NCBI GenBank assembly: GCA_947488235.1
Contig: CANLAQ010000009.1
Location: 1-64,000, forward strand
DNA: 64,000 nt
Direction: 5' to 3'
Source of the DNA: Flavobacteriales bacterium
GTDB taxonomy: Bacteria > Bacteroidota > Bacteroidia > Flavobacteriales_D > Crocinitomicaceae
Made by a program: the position numbers and the translations under genes. The first letter of the stretch is position 1, and every line of letters begins with the position of its first letter. The notes beneath the pieces were generated by a model. It saw only the letters and a program-made list of their open reading frames with translations, was not told the origin of the DNA and ran no database searches. Shown here piece by piece: positions 45,883-52,995 of this stretch.

Positions 45883-46878
45883 TTAAATCATTTTATAGCC
45901 GACACTTGCAGCAACAGGCCGAAGTTCATTTAATAATTTTTCAAATTGAGTATAATCTAATTGCTGAGAAGCATCGGATTTAGCCACCTTCGGATTTGGA
46001 TGTGTTTCGATGAGTAATCCATCAATTCCCATAGCCACACAAGCTTTTGCAAGTGGAGCAACACCATAAGCGTAACCCATCGCATGAGAAGGATCAAGTA
46101 CAATGGGTAGATTAGTGTATTCTTGTAACCAAGCGACACCACAAAGATCTAAAGTAAACCTCGTTCCTGTTTCGAAAGTTCTAATACCTCTTTCACAAAG
46201 CATCACATTTTCATTACCACCAGACAACAAGAATTCAGCTGCTTGAACAAATTCTTGCAGCGTCGAACCGAATCCGCGTTTAATCAATACTGGTTTATTT
46301 GTTTTCGCACAGGCTCTTAAAATTCCTTGATCATACATTGCCTTTGCGCCAATTTGAATGACATCAGAATATTCAATGATTTCATCAATATGTGTTGCGT
46401 CTCTCGCTTCAGTGATGACATTTAAGCCATATTCTTCGCGCATTTTAGCTAACAGTTTTAGGCCATCTAATCCCATTCCTTGAAAAGAGTACGGACTTGT
46501 TCTTGGTTTGTAACAGCCACCTCTTAAGGTGCTTAAACCCATTTTCACTAGCAATTCCGCTGAAGATCTTATTTGTTCCTCAGACTCTACCGAACAAGGT
46601 CCACCAATTAATACAGTGCTATTGCTTGTTCCACCAATAATAGTATTATTGATTGCAACAGTCCTTTTATCACTTTGATAATTTTTTGATGCGAGTTGCA
46701 TGTCATTGGGAAACACCCAGAAATTATCAGTGAAATCTGCTAATCCAGCAGGTAGTTCTTTAACACCTGAACCAGTGATTAGAATTTCTTGATTGTTACT
46801 GACATGAAATGCTTTATTTTCACCTGCTAAGACTGCAGCTTGTGCAGCACTGACATTTTTCTTTAAATGAATAATCAT
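45883..46878 (-). CDS. aroF: 3-deoxy-7-phosphoheptulonate (DAHP) synthase, type I-beta
   Basis: First step of the shikimate pathway, condensing PEP and erythrose-4-phosphate. The 331 residues begin with a ferredoxin-like regulatory domain (about 1-75), followed by the aldolase barrel: GGPCSVES, the KPRTSPYSFQG motif that separates I-beta DAHP synthase from Kdo-8-P synthase, ITEARDATH, QIGAKAMYDQ, KPVLIKRGFGST, the CERGIRTFE block and LDPSHAMGY. The layout is like that of Thermotoga maritima DAHP synthase, where the N-terminal domain mediates feedback inhibition. Its ATG overlaps the upstream epimerase-CBS gene by four bases. Confidence 0.93.
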   Translation of the reverse strand: MIIHLKKNVSAAQAAVLAGENKAFHVSNNQEILITGSGVKELPAGLADFTDNFWVFPNDMQLASKNYQSDKRTVAINNTIIGGTSNSTVLIGGPCSVESEEQIRSSAELLVKMGLSTLRGGCYKPRTSPYSFQGMGLDGLKLLAKMREEYGLNVITEARDATHIDEIIEYSDVIQIGAKAMYDQGILRACAKTNKPVLIKRGFGSTLQEFVQAAEFLLSGGNENVMLCERGIRTFETGTRFTLDLCGVAWLQEYTNLPIVLDPSHAMGYAYGVAPLAKACVAMGIDGLLIETHPNPKVAKSDASQQLDYTQFEKLLNELRPVAASVGYKMI

Positions 46879-47879
46879 AATTCTCCTTTGATGAGATTTG
46901 TAAAGTGGATAATTCCAAGAGTTGTATTGTTATGATCTACAACGGGCAGATACATAAGAGGAATAGGGCATGCTTTAATAAATTGAAGCAAGAGATGAAC
47001 CGTACTTGATCCTTCAATTTTCATTGGATTTTTATTGATAAGATCTTCTGGCTCAATAGCTCCAGGATCTTTTATTTTCTTGAGAAGCGCTTTGCGTATG
47101 TCCGCACTCGAAACGAGACCCATTAAATGATCGGCTTCATCAACAATCAAACAAAATCCAAGATTTCCATTCTCAACTGTTTCCAGAATCGATTGAGTAG
47201 AGCAATTCTTCCAAGCTATTACAGGTGCTTCGTCGATTGGAGTCATAAAGTCTTCAATTTTTATTTGAGACTCCATTTCTCTTTTCGTAAGATTCATGAG
47301 TGCATGTCCTATACTTGGACCATTGAATAGATAAGAACCAGAAACAGAGGTACTGACACCCATATTTCTTAAAATGAAAGAAATCTCACCATTTACCCCT
47401 CCATCTACATGAATGGATTTACTTGGGTATGCTTTTCTAAATTGACGGACCTTAGTAAAGTTATGTTTATCAAAAATGCCACCGCTTTGTCCGGGAACTG
47501 TTGCCATAACCAGCAAGAAATCAAAGGAGGTATATTCCTCAAAAATTTCAATAGGGGTATCGGTTGTAATCGCAATTCCTTTTTTACCCGTAATTTCTGA
47601 CGGAATTTTCAATGCACTGCTTAAAGGTTCATATTGAAAAGTGATATATTCAACAGGATTTTCAATTAAAAGAGGAAAAAATTTATCTGGATCAGACGAA
47701 ATAATATGTAAATCGATTGGCAACGAACACCAGGTTCTAATATTTTTTATATCCTCAAAAACAGCCAAGTCATCATTACAATCTACATGCAACATTTCAA
47801 TTTGATGTGCTGCAAGATCTTCAATCACTTCTTTAAGAGGTCGTTTCTTATCGCTATAAATTGAACCTGATATTTTCAT
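46875..47879 (-). CDS. Ribulose-phosphate 3-epimerase-like barrel fused to a CBS-domain pair
   Basis: 334 residues in two parts. Residues 1-195 align with ribulose-phosphate 3-epimerase: SGSIYS at the N-terminus, LHVDC with H31 and D33, DLHII with H58, IHVDGGV with D159 and the phosphate-site GSYLF. All four metal ligands expected in RPE are kept, although the usual NPGFGGQ loop is VPGQSGG. Residues 207-332 hold two CBS domains (LGFCLIVDEADHLMGLVSSADIRKAL and a second copy), the pair normally found on arabinose-5-phosphate isomerase KdsD. It heads the DAHP synthase-KdsC operon with a four-base overlap. The substrate, perhaps a pentose phosphate, is inferred. Confidence 0.8.
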   Translation of the reverse strand: MKISGSIYSDKKRPLKEVIEDLAAHQIEMLHVDCNDDLAVFEDIKNIRTWCSLPIDLHIISSDPDKFFPLLIENPVEYITFQYEPLSSALKIPSEITGKKGIAITTDTPIEIFEEYTSFDFLLVMATVPGQSGGIFDKHNFTKVRQFRKAYPSKSIHVDGGVNGEISFILRNMGVSTSVSGSYLFNGPSIGHALMNLTKREMESQIKIEDFMTPIDEAPVIAWKNCSTQSILETVENGNLGFCLIVDEADHLMGLVSSADIRKALLKKIKDPGAIEPEDLINKNPMKIEGSSTVHLLLQFIKACPIPLMYLPVVDHNNTTLGIIHFTNLIKGEL

Positions 47880-47915
47880 TATTTTACTTTAAGGTCAAGT
47901 ATTTTAATTTCGAGT

Positions 47916-47923
47916 CAAAGTTA
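47916..47923 (-). promoter_or_regulatory. Promoter -7 element (TAACTTTG) of the epimerase-CBS/aroF/kdsC operon
   Basis: Exact TAnnTTTG on the minus strand with TTTG 24 bases further upstream (47948-47951). The start codon is about 37 bases downstream. Confidence 0.5.
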
Positions 47924-48041
47924 AGCATTCTTTTGGGGCTATGCTATCAAATTGAATTTAACCAATGGGTGAATTAGTAGAAAAACAAAAAATAATTTAG
48001 AATAGATGGGAGGCAAACAAATTGTAAAAGAAATGTAGCTT

Positions 48042-48338
48042 TTATTCCTCCGTCATACAGGAGATATGAATGAGTGGACCAGCCATACAAATACTTCCTC
48101 CATCTACAAGAGTATAGGTCAATTGAACTTGTTTGTTATCGACTAGAAATTCAGATGGGAATTCAGATAAATTAACGGGTTCATAATTTTGGTTGTTGAT
48201 TTCAATCATCCAAGTACATCCGTCAAGTGTATAGTTGTGAATTCTCCCAGAAACGCTATTAGAACAATCTGTGTCCTTATTACAAGAGGATAGAAAGTAA
48301 ATTGAAACAAGAATAAAAAAGAATTTTTTCATCATCAT
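48042..48338 (-). CDS. Small lipoprotein of unknown function
   Basis: About 98 residues. Three in-frame ATGs at 48338, 48335 and 48332 all give a lipoprotein signal (KKFFFILVSIYFLSSC, lipobox LSSC); the longer frame from 48365 is rejected because it lies inside the SRP RNA. The mature part has four further cysteines that could form disulfides (CSNS, GCTW, ICMA, SCMTEE) and a C-terminal acidic tail. No family recognised. It lies about 18 bases downstream of the SRP RNA on the same strand, so it may be expressed only by read-through or from a weak promoter inside the RNA region. Confidence 0.7.
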   Translation of the reverse strand: MMMKKFFFILVSIYFLSSCNKDTDCSNSVSGRIHNYTLDGCTWMIEINNQNYEPVNLSEFPSEFLVDNKQVQLTYTLVDGGSICMAGPLIHISCMTEE

Positions 48339-48350
48339 TGAATTTAGATA

Positions 48351-48460
48351 AAAAAAGAGGGGCAAGCTACTCTTATCGCACCGCTACAACCTCACACCTT
48401 TGCTTCGTTCCCGACCTGGAGGATTAAGAGGGAGCTGGTCGTAAAAGACTTACCCCATGC
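48351..48460 (-). ncRNA. ffs: Signal recognition particle RNA (4.5S-type)
   Basis: On the minus strand the terminal helix GGGGUAAG (5') pairs perfectly with CUUGCCCC (3'), enclosing a further UCUU/AAGA helix and the SRP domain IV apex CAGGUCGGGAACGAAGCA, which matches the consensus CAGGUCCGGAAGGAAGCA with the GGAA tetraloop and the asymmetric internal loop. The closing pair of the loop is G-C instead of C-G. A U run follows directly (48351-48356), so the terminal helix doubles as the intrinsic terminator. The RNA is about 100 nt, with its 5' end near 48456. It binds Ffh for co-translational membrane targeting. Confidence 0.93.
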
Positions 48461-48467
48461 AAAAGTA
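48460..48467 (-). promoter_or_regulatory. Promoter -7 element (TACTTTTG) of the SRP RNA
   Basis: Exact TAnnTTTG on the minus strand placed so that transcription would begin at the GGGG of the terminal helix, 4-5 bases downstream. No convincing TTG at the -33 position. Confidence 0.6.
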
Positions 48468-48635
48468 TACTTTTTCTTTAAATATTCCATTAAAACCGTC
48501 TAGGCTATTTGTTAATAATTTAAATTATGCTTGGGGTAGGTGTACTGTAGATTTAAATTAAATATGCTATGCTATAAAAAAATGAAACATAATTTTTAAA
48601 TAATTTCCTGTAACTAAAACTAAATTGTATGTTTA

Positions 48636-48657
48636 TTTGTAATAACTTTGTAATTAC
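48636..48657 (+). promoter_or_regulatory. Tandem 11-bp repeats over the mazEF promoter (putative operator)
   Basis: Two adjacent copies of TTTGTAATnAC (48636-48646 and 48647-48657), one helical turn apart. They contain a TAACTTTG -7 element (48643-48650) and end 14 bases before the mazE ATG. Toxin-antitoxin pairs commonly bind their own promoters through repeated sites, so this is a likely MazE/MazEF operator; binding itself is inferred. Confidence 0.6.
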
Positions 48658-48671
48658 ATAAAATTTTACTC

Positions 48672-48917
48672 ATGGAAATTTCAATCATTAGGATAGGGAA
48701 TTCAAAAGGATTTCGATTAAGCAAAACAATTCTAGAAAAATATAATATCACGGACAAAGTGGAGTTGATTCTTGATAAAGAACAAATTATATTGCGACCT
48801 ATTGCTGAGCCTAGAAAAGGATGGGACAAGGAATTTCAGAAAATGCACGAAAAAGGAGATGATCAGCTATTAATGAACGATGTGTTTGAAGATGAAAATT
48901 TTGACGAATGGATTTAA
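48672..48917 (+). CDS. mazE: MazE-family antitoxin (AbrB/SpoVT fold)
   Basis: 81 residues. The N-terminal 45 residues form the swapped-hairpin AbrB/MazE DNA-binding fold (MEISIIRIGNSKGFRLSKTILEKYNITDKVELIL). The acidic C-terminal tail (FEDENFDEWI) is the usual toxin-wrapping segment that inhibits MazF. It overlaps the toxin gene by ten bases, the typical antitoxin-first order. Two 11-bp direct repeats lie over its promoter. Confidence 0.9.
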   Translation: MEISIIRIGNSKGFRLSKTILEKYNITDKVELILDKEQIILRPIAEPRKGWDKEFQKMHEKGDDQLLMNDVFEDENFDEWI

Positions 48918-49231
48918 AGCAGTACCAAATAGTTTTGGTTAATCTTGATCCAACCTTGGGGAGTGAAATTCAAAAAACCAGACCCTGTGTTATTGTTTCC
49001 CCAAATGAAATTAATAACAATCTCCGCAAAGTCATAATAGTACCGATGACTTCTGTTAGCAGAGAATACCCAACTCGAATAAAAATCAATCACAATAATC
49101 AGAAAGGTTGGATGGTAATTGATCAAATTAGAACCATTGACAAAATTCGAATTGTGAAAAAGTTGGGATTGATTTCAGAAAGAGAAATTATTGAATGTAA
49201 GCGTGTAATGCGAGAAACATTTATTGATTGA
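48908..49231 (+). CDS. mazF: MazF/PemK-family endoribonuclease toxin
   Basis: 107 residues of SH3-like MazF fold: GSEIQKTRPCVIVSP carries the catalytic arginine of MazF toxins, and VIIVPMTSVSREYPTRI carries the catalytic Ser/Thr strand; VIDQIRTIDKIRIVKKLG is the conserved C-terminal dimer region. It is expected to cut mRNA at short sequence-specific sites when released from MazE. Full-length and intact, with base composition like its neighbours. This is the only accessory-type module in the window. Confidence 0.93.
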   Translation: MDLKQYQIVLVNLDPTLGSEIQKTRPCVIVSPNEINNNLRKVIIVPMTSVSREYPTRIKINHNNQKGWMVIDQIRTIDKIRIVKKLGLISEREIIECKRVMRETFID

Positions 49232-49304
49232 TCAAATGCTGCATTGCAAAAGCATACCCTCCTAAAAATTTATACTTAAAGTTGTGAATTCATGAAGTTA
49301 AATT

Positions 49305-49312
49305 TAGCTTTG
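49305..49312 (+). promoter_or_regulatory. Complete promoter (TTG-N20-TAGCTTTG) of the 90-aa protein
   Basis: TTG at 49282-49284, 20 bases, then TAGCTTTG. One of the best matches in the window to the Flavobacterium consensus, about 35 bases before the ATG at 49348. Confidence 0.65.
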
Positions 49313-49347
49313 CATGACAATTTTTATAGATCAAATAAGAACAATAA

Positions 49348-49620
49348 ATGAAAAAATTCATGCTAAATATCCTCTTAGAAGGACTGGACAACGAAACCAG
49401 AATGAAACTACTTCCACGAGAACAGGAAATTGTAAAAGAAATGGAAGAAAATGGTACCATCGTAGAGAACTTTATTAAACTAGATATGTCAGGTATTTTT
49501 ATAGTGATGATGGCAGCTGATACGGATGAGGTACATTCATTACTTTCCACTTTACCTTATTATCCTTATATGAAAATTGAAATTATTCCTGTAAGAGTGG
49601 TTAATCATATAAATGCATAA
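49348..49620 (+). CDS. Small ferredoxin-like alpha/beta protein (muconolactone isomerase/YCII-like)
   Basis: 90 residues with no signal peptide. The pattern MLNILLEGLDNETRMKLLPREQEIVKEMEENGTIVENFIKLDMSGIFIVMMAADTDEV (here only summarised as residues 4-61) has the beta-alpha-beta layout of dimeric alpha-beta barrel proteins such as muconolactone isomerase or YCII-related proteins, ending in a strand KIEIIPVRVV. Family assignment is tentative and no catalytic residue can be picked. It has its own strong promoter and sits between mazEF and the FISUMP protein. Confidence 0.65.
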   Translation: MKKFMLNILLEGLDNETRMKLLPREQEIVKEMEENGTIVENFIKLDMSGIFIVMMAADTDEVHSLLSTLPYYPYMKIEIIPVRVVNHINA

Positions 49621-49684
49621 GGCAAAATATTTCTTGTCTCGATTCAGATTTATGCTGGTCTATTGTTTCGGTAAATAAAGATTT

Positions 49685-49739
49685 TTTGACCCTTATTTAT
49701 ATGGGTCGAGGAAATACTTTAAAATATAGAAGGGTCAAA
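49685..49739. repeat. Inverted repeat with alternative pairing in the leader region before the FISUMP gene
   Basis: TTTGACCCTT (49685-49694) and AAGGGTCAAA (49730-49739) are perfect 10-bp inverted arms. A third GGGTC (49703-49707) lies between them and could pair with the same GACCC, giving two mutually exclusive hairpins. Function unknown; the -7 element of the next gene lies downstream at 49806. Confidence 0.5.
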
Positions 49740-49805
49740 TAAATTCAATTCTCACTAGCGGTCATTGATTGCATAGCTATTAAATTAACATTCAGTAATT
49801 TATTA

Positions 49806-49813
49806 TATATTTG
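49806..49813 (+). promoter_or_regulatory. Promoter -7 element (TATATTTG) of the FISUMP-domain gene
   Basis: Exact TAnnTTTG, 40 bases before the ATG at 49854; no TTG at the standard -33 spacing. The rest of the 233-base gap holds the inverted repeat at 49685-49739 and otherwise AT-rich sequence. Confidence 0.4.
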
Positions 49814-49853
49814 AACAAATTAATTTTTCATTATTGTAATTAAATCCTCTTTT

Positions 49854-51419
49854 ATGAAACGCTTCTTGATACTATTATCTTTTTTATTCCTGCTAAGTTC
49901 TGTTGATGGACAAGTAAATTTAGGCACTGTCTACTTTCAAAATCCTCAATATTTAGTTTCATTTGATAAGGTCATGTACCCCGGATACACAATTGTCTTG
50001 GAGAATTTTACCGTGCGTGAATATTTAATGAATACAAAAATTAGCGAGAAAGTAATTGCTGCAAAAATTGAGCCGTCTTATTATGAAGGAATGGATTTTG
50101 TATTAGAGGATGCGATGATTGAAAATTGGATGTTAATGGCCAACATTAGATTGAATGAAAAATTTGAAATCTCTGATGAAACATATCAATTACAATTATT
50201 TTTAGAGGATAGTGAATTGAAATTGTCTCCTATTTTATCAAAAACAAGTGTTTTTAAAAGAGCAAAAGACAAGCAAGTAGAAGAAGTTCAAATTGAGAAT
50301 ACTATTAATACGGAAACGAATACTTTTTCTTCAGTTGAAAATGTATTGAATACCCGTAAAATTAAATCTGATGAAGTTGGTGATATAAACGGAAATGTAT
50401 ACCGAACTGTAGTAATTGGTGGACAAAGATGGATGGCTGAAAATTTGAGAGCAACAAGTTTTAGTAATGGTGATGCAATTCCTTTTTTAAATGAATCTCA
50501 ATGGGGGAATACCGCTTCTTCTGGACTTGTAGAATTAAATTCAGAAGGAAATTATTACAATTTTTATTCAATGATAGATGAACGCAATGTTTGCCCAACT
50601 GGATTTTATATTCCTGGAACATGGGATATGGAACATTTGTACAATACAATTACACCTTACGGTGGTAAAACAAAAATCACTGTCAATGCAGTAAAGCAAA
50701 GAGTTTACCCGAGATTATTAGCACCCATAATAGCTCCGATTTCAATCGGTGCAAATGCAGCTTTGTACTCTGCTTCGGTAGCGATTGATCTTGCTTATAC
50801 CGTTCCTTGGGTATTAATTGATGGATTGATTCTAGGTCCAATTTTTGGATGGGAAACGGTAAAAGAACAAAAACGAAAAGCTAAAAAAGGTACGATTGAT
50901 TCTTTGGCTCAATATAAGTTAAAATACAACCCTTTTCCGACAGCTCAAGATAATATTGGATTTTTTGCCACAACTGCTGTAGCGGATGGAGTTGGACTTA
51001 TTCCAATTCTTCCTTACTATGAGGTATCAGAAGAATCCTATCCACAGAGTAAATTTAATTTATATTCTGAATCATTTACATTTAAGGGGCGCTATCAACC
51101 TGTATTGACTTTTCTATTAGAGAAAGGAAAAGAGGAAGTTCTAAGTGATCCTTTTGGTTTCTCCTTAAATTTTGATAACAACATTAAATTACCAAAATCA
51201 TTTAGATCTAAAGAGACAATTAGTGTTGGTCTAACTTATGATGATGGTGAAGTTCCACAAGTATGGGGGCTTAATCTAAAAGATAATAGATATGGTCATG
51301 AATTGCGAAGTTTTTTTCTTAAGGATCAAAATGAGGATGCTAAAAAAATGGCAACGCGTATTCGCTGTGTTGGAGAAGAAGATGTAGATGATGATTCAGA
51401 TGAAAATCGAAAAGATTAA
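49854..51419 (+). CDS. Exported FISUMP-domain protein with a hydrophobic insertion
   Basis: 521 residues. Signal peptide (ending SSVDGQ), then a novel N-terminal domain (about 21-135), a charged linker, and a FISUMP (Fibrobacter succinogenes major paralogous) domain starting at about 175 (GDINGNVYRTVVIGGQRWMAENLR, then FYSMIDERNVCPTGFYIP). The domain normally runs on without break, but here an insertion of about 150 residues follows, with a strongly hydrophobic stretch (LLAPIIAPISIGANAALYS ... AIDLAYTVPWVLIDGLILG, about 285-335). The usual FISUMP C-terminus returns at the end (VWGLNL ... TRIRCVGE). Its ligand and localisation are unknown. Confidence 0.82.
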   Translation: MKRFLILLSFLFLLSSVDGQVNLGTVYFQNPQYLVSFDKVMYPGYTIVLENFTVREYLMNTKISEKVIAAKIEPSYYEGMDFVLEDAMIENWMLMANIRLNEKFEISDETYQLQLFLEDSELKLSPILSKTSVFKRAKDKQVEEVQIENTINTETNTFSSVENVLNTRKIKSDEVGDINGNVYRTVVIGGQRWMAENLRATSFSNGDAIPFLNESQWGNTASSGLVELNSEGNYYNFYSMIDERNVCPTGFYIPGTWDMEHLYNTITPYGGKTKITVNAVKQRVYPRLLAPIIAPISIGANAALYSASVAIDLAYTVPWVLIDGLILGPIFGWETVKEQKRKAKKGTIDSLAQYKLKYNPFPTAQDNIGFFATTAVADGVGLIPILPYYEVSEESYPQSKFNLYSESFTFKGRYQPVLTFLLEKGKEEVLSDPFGFSLNFDNNIKLPKSFRSKETISVGLTYDDGEVPQVWGLNLKDNRYGHELRSFFLKDQNEDAKKMATRIRCVGEEDVDDDSDENRKD

Positions 51420-51420
51420 T

Positions 51421-52404
51421 TTATTTCACTTTTAAGAAATCTACTGTTTTTTTAATACCATCCTCAAAAGGAGTTATTGGAAGTCCCAATTCTTGTTGTG
51501 CTTTTTGAGGTGAAACCTCCCAATGGTACTTTGCTTTTGCCAACCAATTGGGAACAATATCGGGTTCTTTACCGAAGCAGTTTGCCATGAACAGTTGTAA
51601 GTGAGCAACAAGTTTTTGAATGAAATAAGGGATCACAATCATTTTTCTTTTTACGCCACTGCATGCAGCAATAGCCTGGAAAAATTGAATATAGGTTAAA
51701 TTTTCACCCCCTAAAATATAACATTCCCCAGATCTTCCTTTTTCCATTGCCAAGACATGTCCCATAGCGGCATCTTCTACATAAATGTAATTCCCAATTT
51801 CTTTTCCTGTTCCAGGGTAAATGCGCCAATTTTTATTTACATATTTGTCAATCATCATGGTAATTGCAGCAACTTCTCCTAGCAGAATTGGTCCATAAAC
51901 TCGTGTTGGCGACACAATCACTATTTCCATTTTATAGGTTTCTATTAATTCTTTCACAAGATCTTCTGCTTGTGATTTGGTTGCTTCATAGCGATTAAAA
52001 AAAGGCAAGTCTCTTGACTTCTCTTCATCTATGATTCCTGTTAAAGAGGGTCCAAAGACTCCTGCTGTACTGGTAAATACTATTTTTTTGATTCCACTTT
52101 TATGGGCTGCATGAAATAAATCTTCTGTTAATTGAACATTTAAATTAAAAAAATCCTCTTCGTTCTTGGACCAAACTTTCGCGAAAGCGGCTAGATGATA
52201 CATTTGTTCACACCCTTCCATAGCTTTAAGAACTAATTGCTCCTCCCTCAAGTCTCCTTCATATAAATACAGCATGGGGTGGGCCAATGGTTTCGCTTTA
52301 GCTATAGATCTTACAATAGCATGTACTTCATGTCCTTGATTCAGTAATATTTTAACAATATGGGCACCAATGCTACCCAATCCACCGGTAATAAAGATTT
52401 TCAT
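51421..52404 (-). CDS. Extended SDR: NAD-dependent epimerase/dehydratase family (3beta-HSD/DFR-like)
   Basis: 327 residues with the Rossmann motif ITGGLGSIGAHIV (GxxGxxG), the CEQMYHLAAFAKVW strand, and an active-site YEATKSQAE (YxxxK). Sequence features (IVSPTRVYGP, AMGHVLAMEKG, GGENLTY) place it in the atypical/extended SDR branch with dihydroflavonol-4-reductase- and 3beta-hydroxysteroid dehydrogenase-like enzymes; in bacteria these act on polyisoprenoid or sugar-like substrates, so the substrate is unknown. It overlaps the upstream membrane-protein gene by four bases, and a paralog of the same class lies two genes further upstream. Confidence 0.87.
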   Translation of the reverse strand: MKIFITGGLGSIGAHIVKILLNQGHEVHAIVRSIAKAKPLAHPMLYLYEGDLREEQLVLKAMEGCEQMYHLAAFAKVWSKNEEDFFNLNVQLTEDLFHAAHKSGIKKIVFTSTAGVFGPSLTGIIDEEKSRDLPFFNRYEATKSQAEDLVKELIETYKMEIVIVSPTRVYGPILLGEVAAITMMIDKYVNKNWRIYPGTGKEIGNYIYVEDAAMGHVLAMEKGRSGECYILGGENLTYIQFFQAIAACSGVKRKMIVIPYFIQKLVAHLQLFMANCFGKEPDIVPNWLAKAKYHWEVSPQKAQQELGLPITPFEDGIKKTVDFLKVK

Positions 52405-52976
52405 TTTGGAAAAATTATTTTATTAAACCTATTTTCTAAGATCAATCTATTCTTTCTTTGCAGCATGGAAGGGAAAGCATTAAAAAATATACAGAAAGCG
52501 CATAATAAAAGAAATAATAAGTAATGTTTGTCCACTAAATAGAAACCGAAATAGGGAAGGGTAAAGAGCATGGCAATGTAATGGGATCCTTCAGATTGTT
52601 TGGTTTCTTCATGGTAGATTTTAATGTATTCCCGTCCTTTACCTTTTAGATATACTCTTGGATTCCCATATCTCATAAAGGAATTGATTAAGATATACTG
52701 ATAGTAATCCACACCAAGCAGGTGGTATAATTTTTCAGTTTCAAATTTTCTTATTTTATAAACAAAAGCTGGAAAGCGAACATTTTTAAAAATTTGATAG
52801 AGAAAAAATCCACTTATCATCAAGTCTAAACATAAGCCTAAGACAGATATTATTTTTAAAAAGTAATTTGATTTTGAATTGCTTAAATTAAAAAGATAGA
52901 TACTAATAACTAGTAGCAGACTCCAAATTGATATTAGAAGAATAATTTTTAAGACCAAATTTAATTTTAAAAACAT
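52401..52976 (-). CDS. Membrane protein of unknown function (191 aa)
   Basis: Three or four predicted membrane helices (IILLISIWSLLLVISIYLF, SVLGLCLDLMISGFFLY, AMLFTLPYFGFYLVD, LLFLLLCAFCIFFNAF) with a central cytoplasmic or periplasmic loop rich in lysine and tyrosine. No family recognised. The start at 52976 is an ATG 19 bases after the CPBP gene ends. It overlaps the SDR gene downstream by four bases, so it belongs to that short operon. Confidence 0.72.
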   Translation of the reverse strand: MFLKLNLVLKIILLISIWSLLLVISIYLFNLSNSKSNYFLKIISVLGLCLDLMISGFFLYQIFKNVRFPAFVYKIRKFETEKLYHLLGVDYYQYILINSFMRYGNPRVYLKGKGREYIKIYHEETKQSEGSHYIAMLFTLPYFGFYLVDKHYLLFLLLCAFCIFFNAFPSMLQRKNRLILENRFNKIIFPK

Positions 52977-52995
52977 ATTCTTATCAATTATTAAT

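Noticed and set aside
45883-46878. Kdo-8-phosphate synthase (KdsA) instead of DAHP synthase
   Set aside because: The KPRTSPYSFQG motif and the ferredoxin-like N-terminal domain are typical of type I-beta DAHP synthase; KdsA has a different sequence here.
48339-48365. Longer start for the small lipoprotein
   Set aside because: It would begin inside the SRP RNA and place nine residues before the lipoprotein signal.
49232-49260. Hairpin ATGCT...AGCAT after mazF as a terminator
   Set aside because: Only five base pairs with a long loop and no T run follows.
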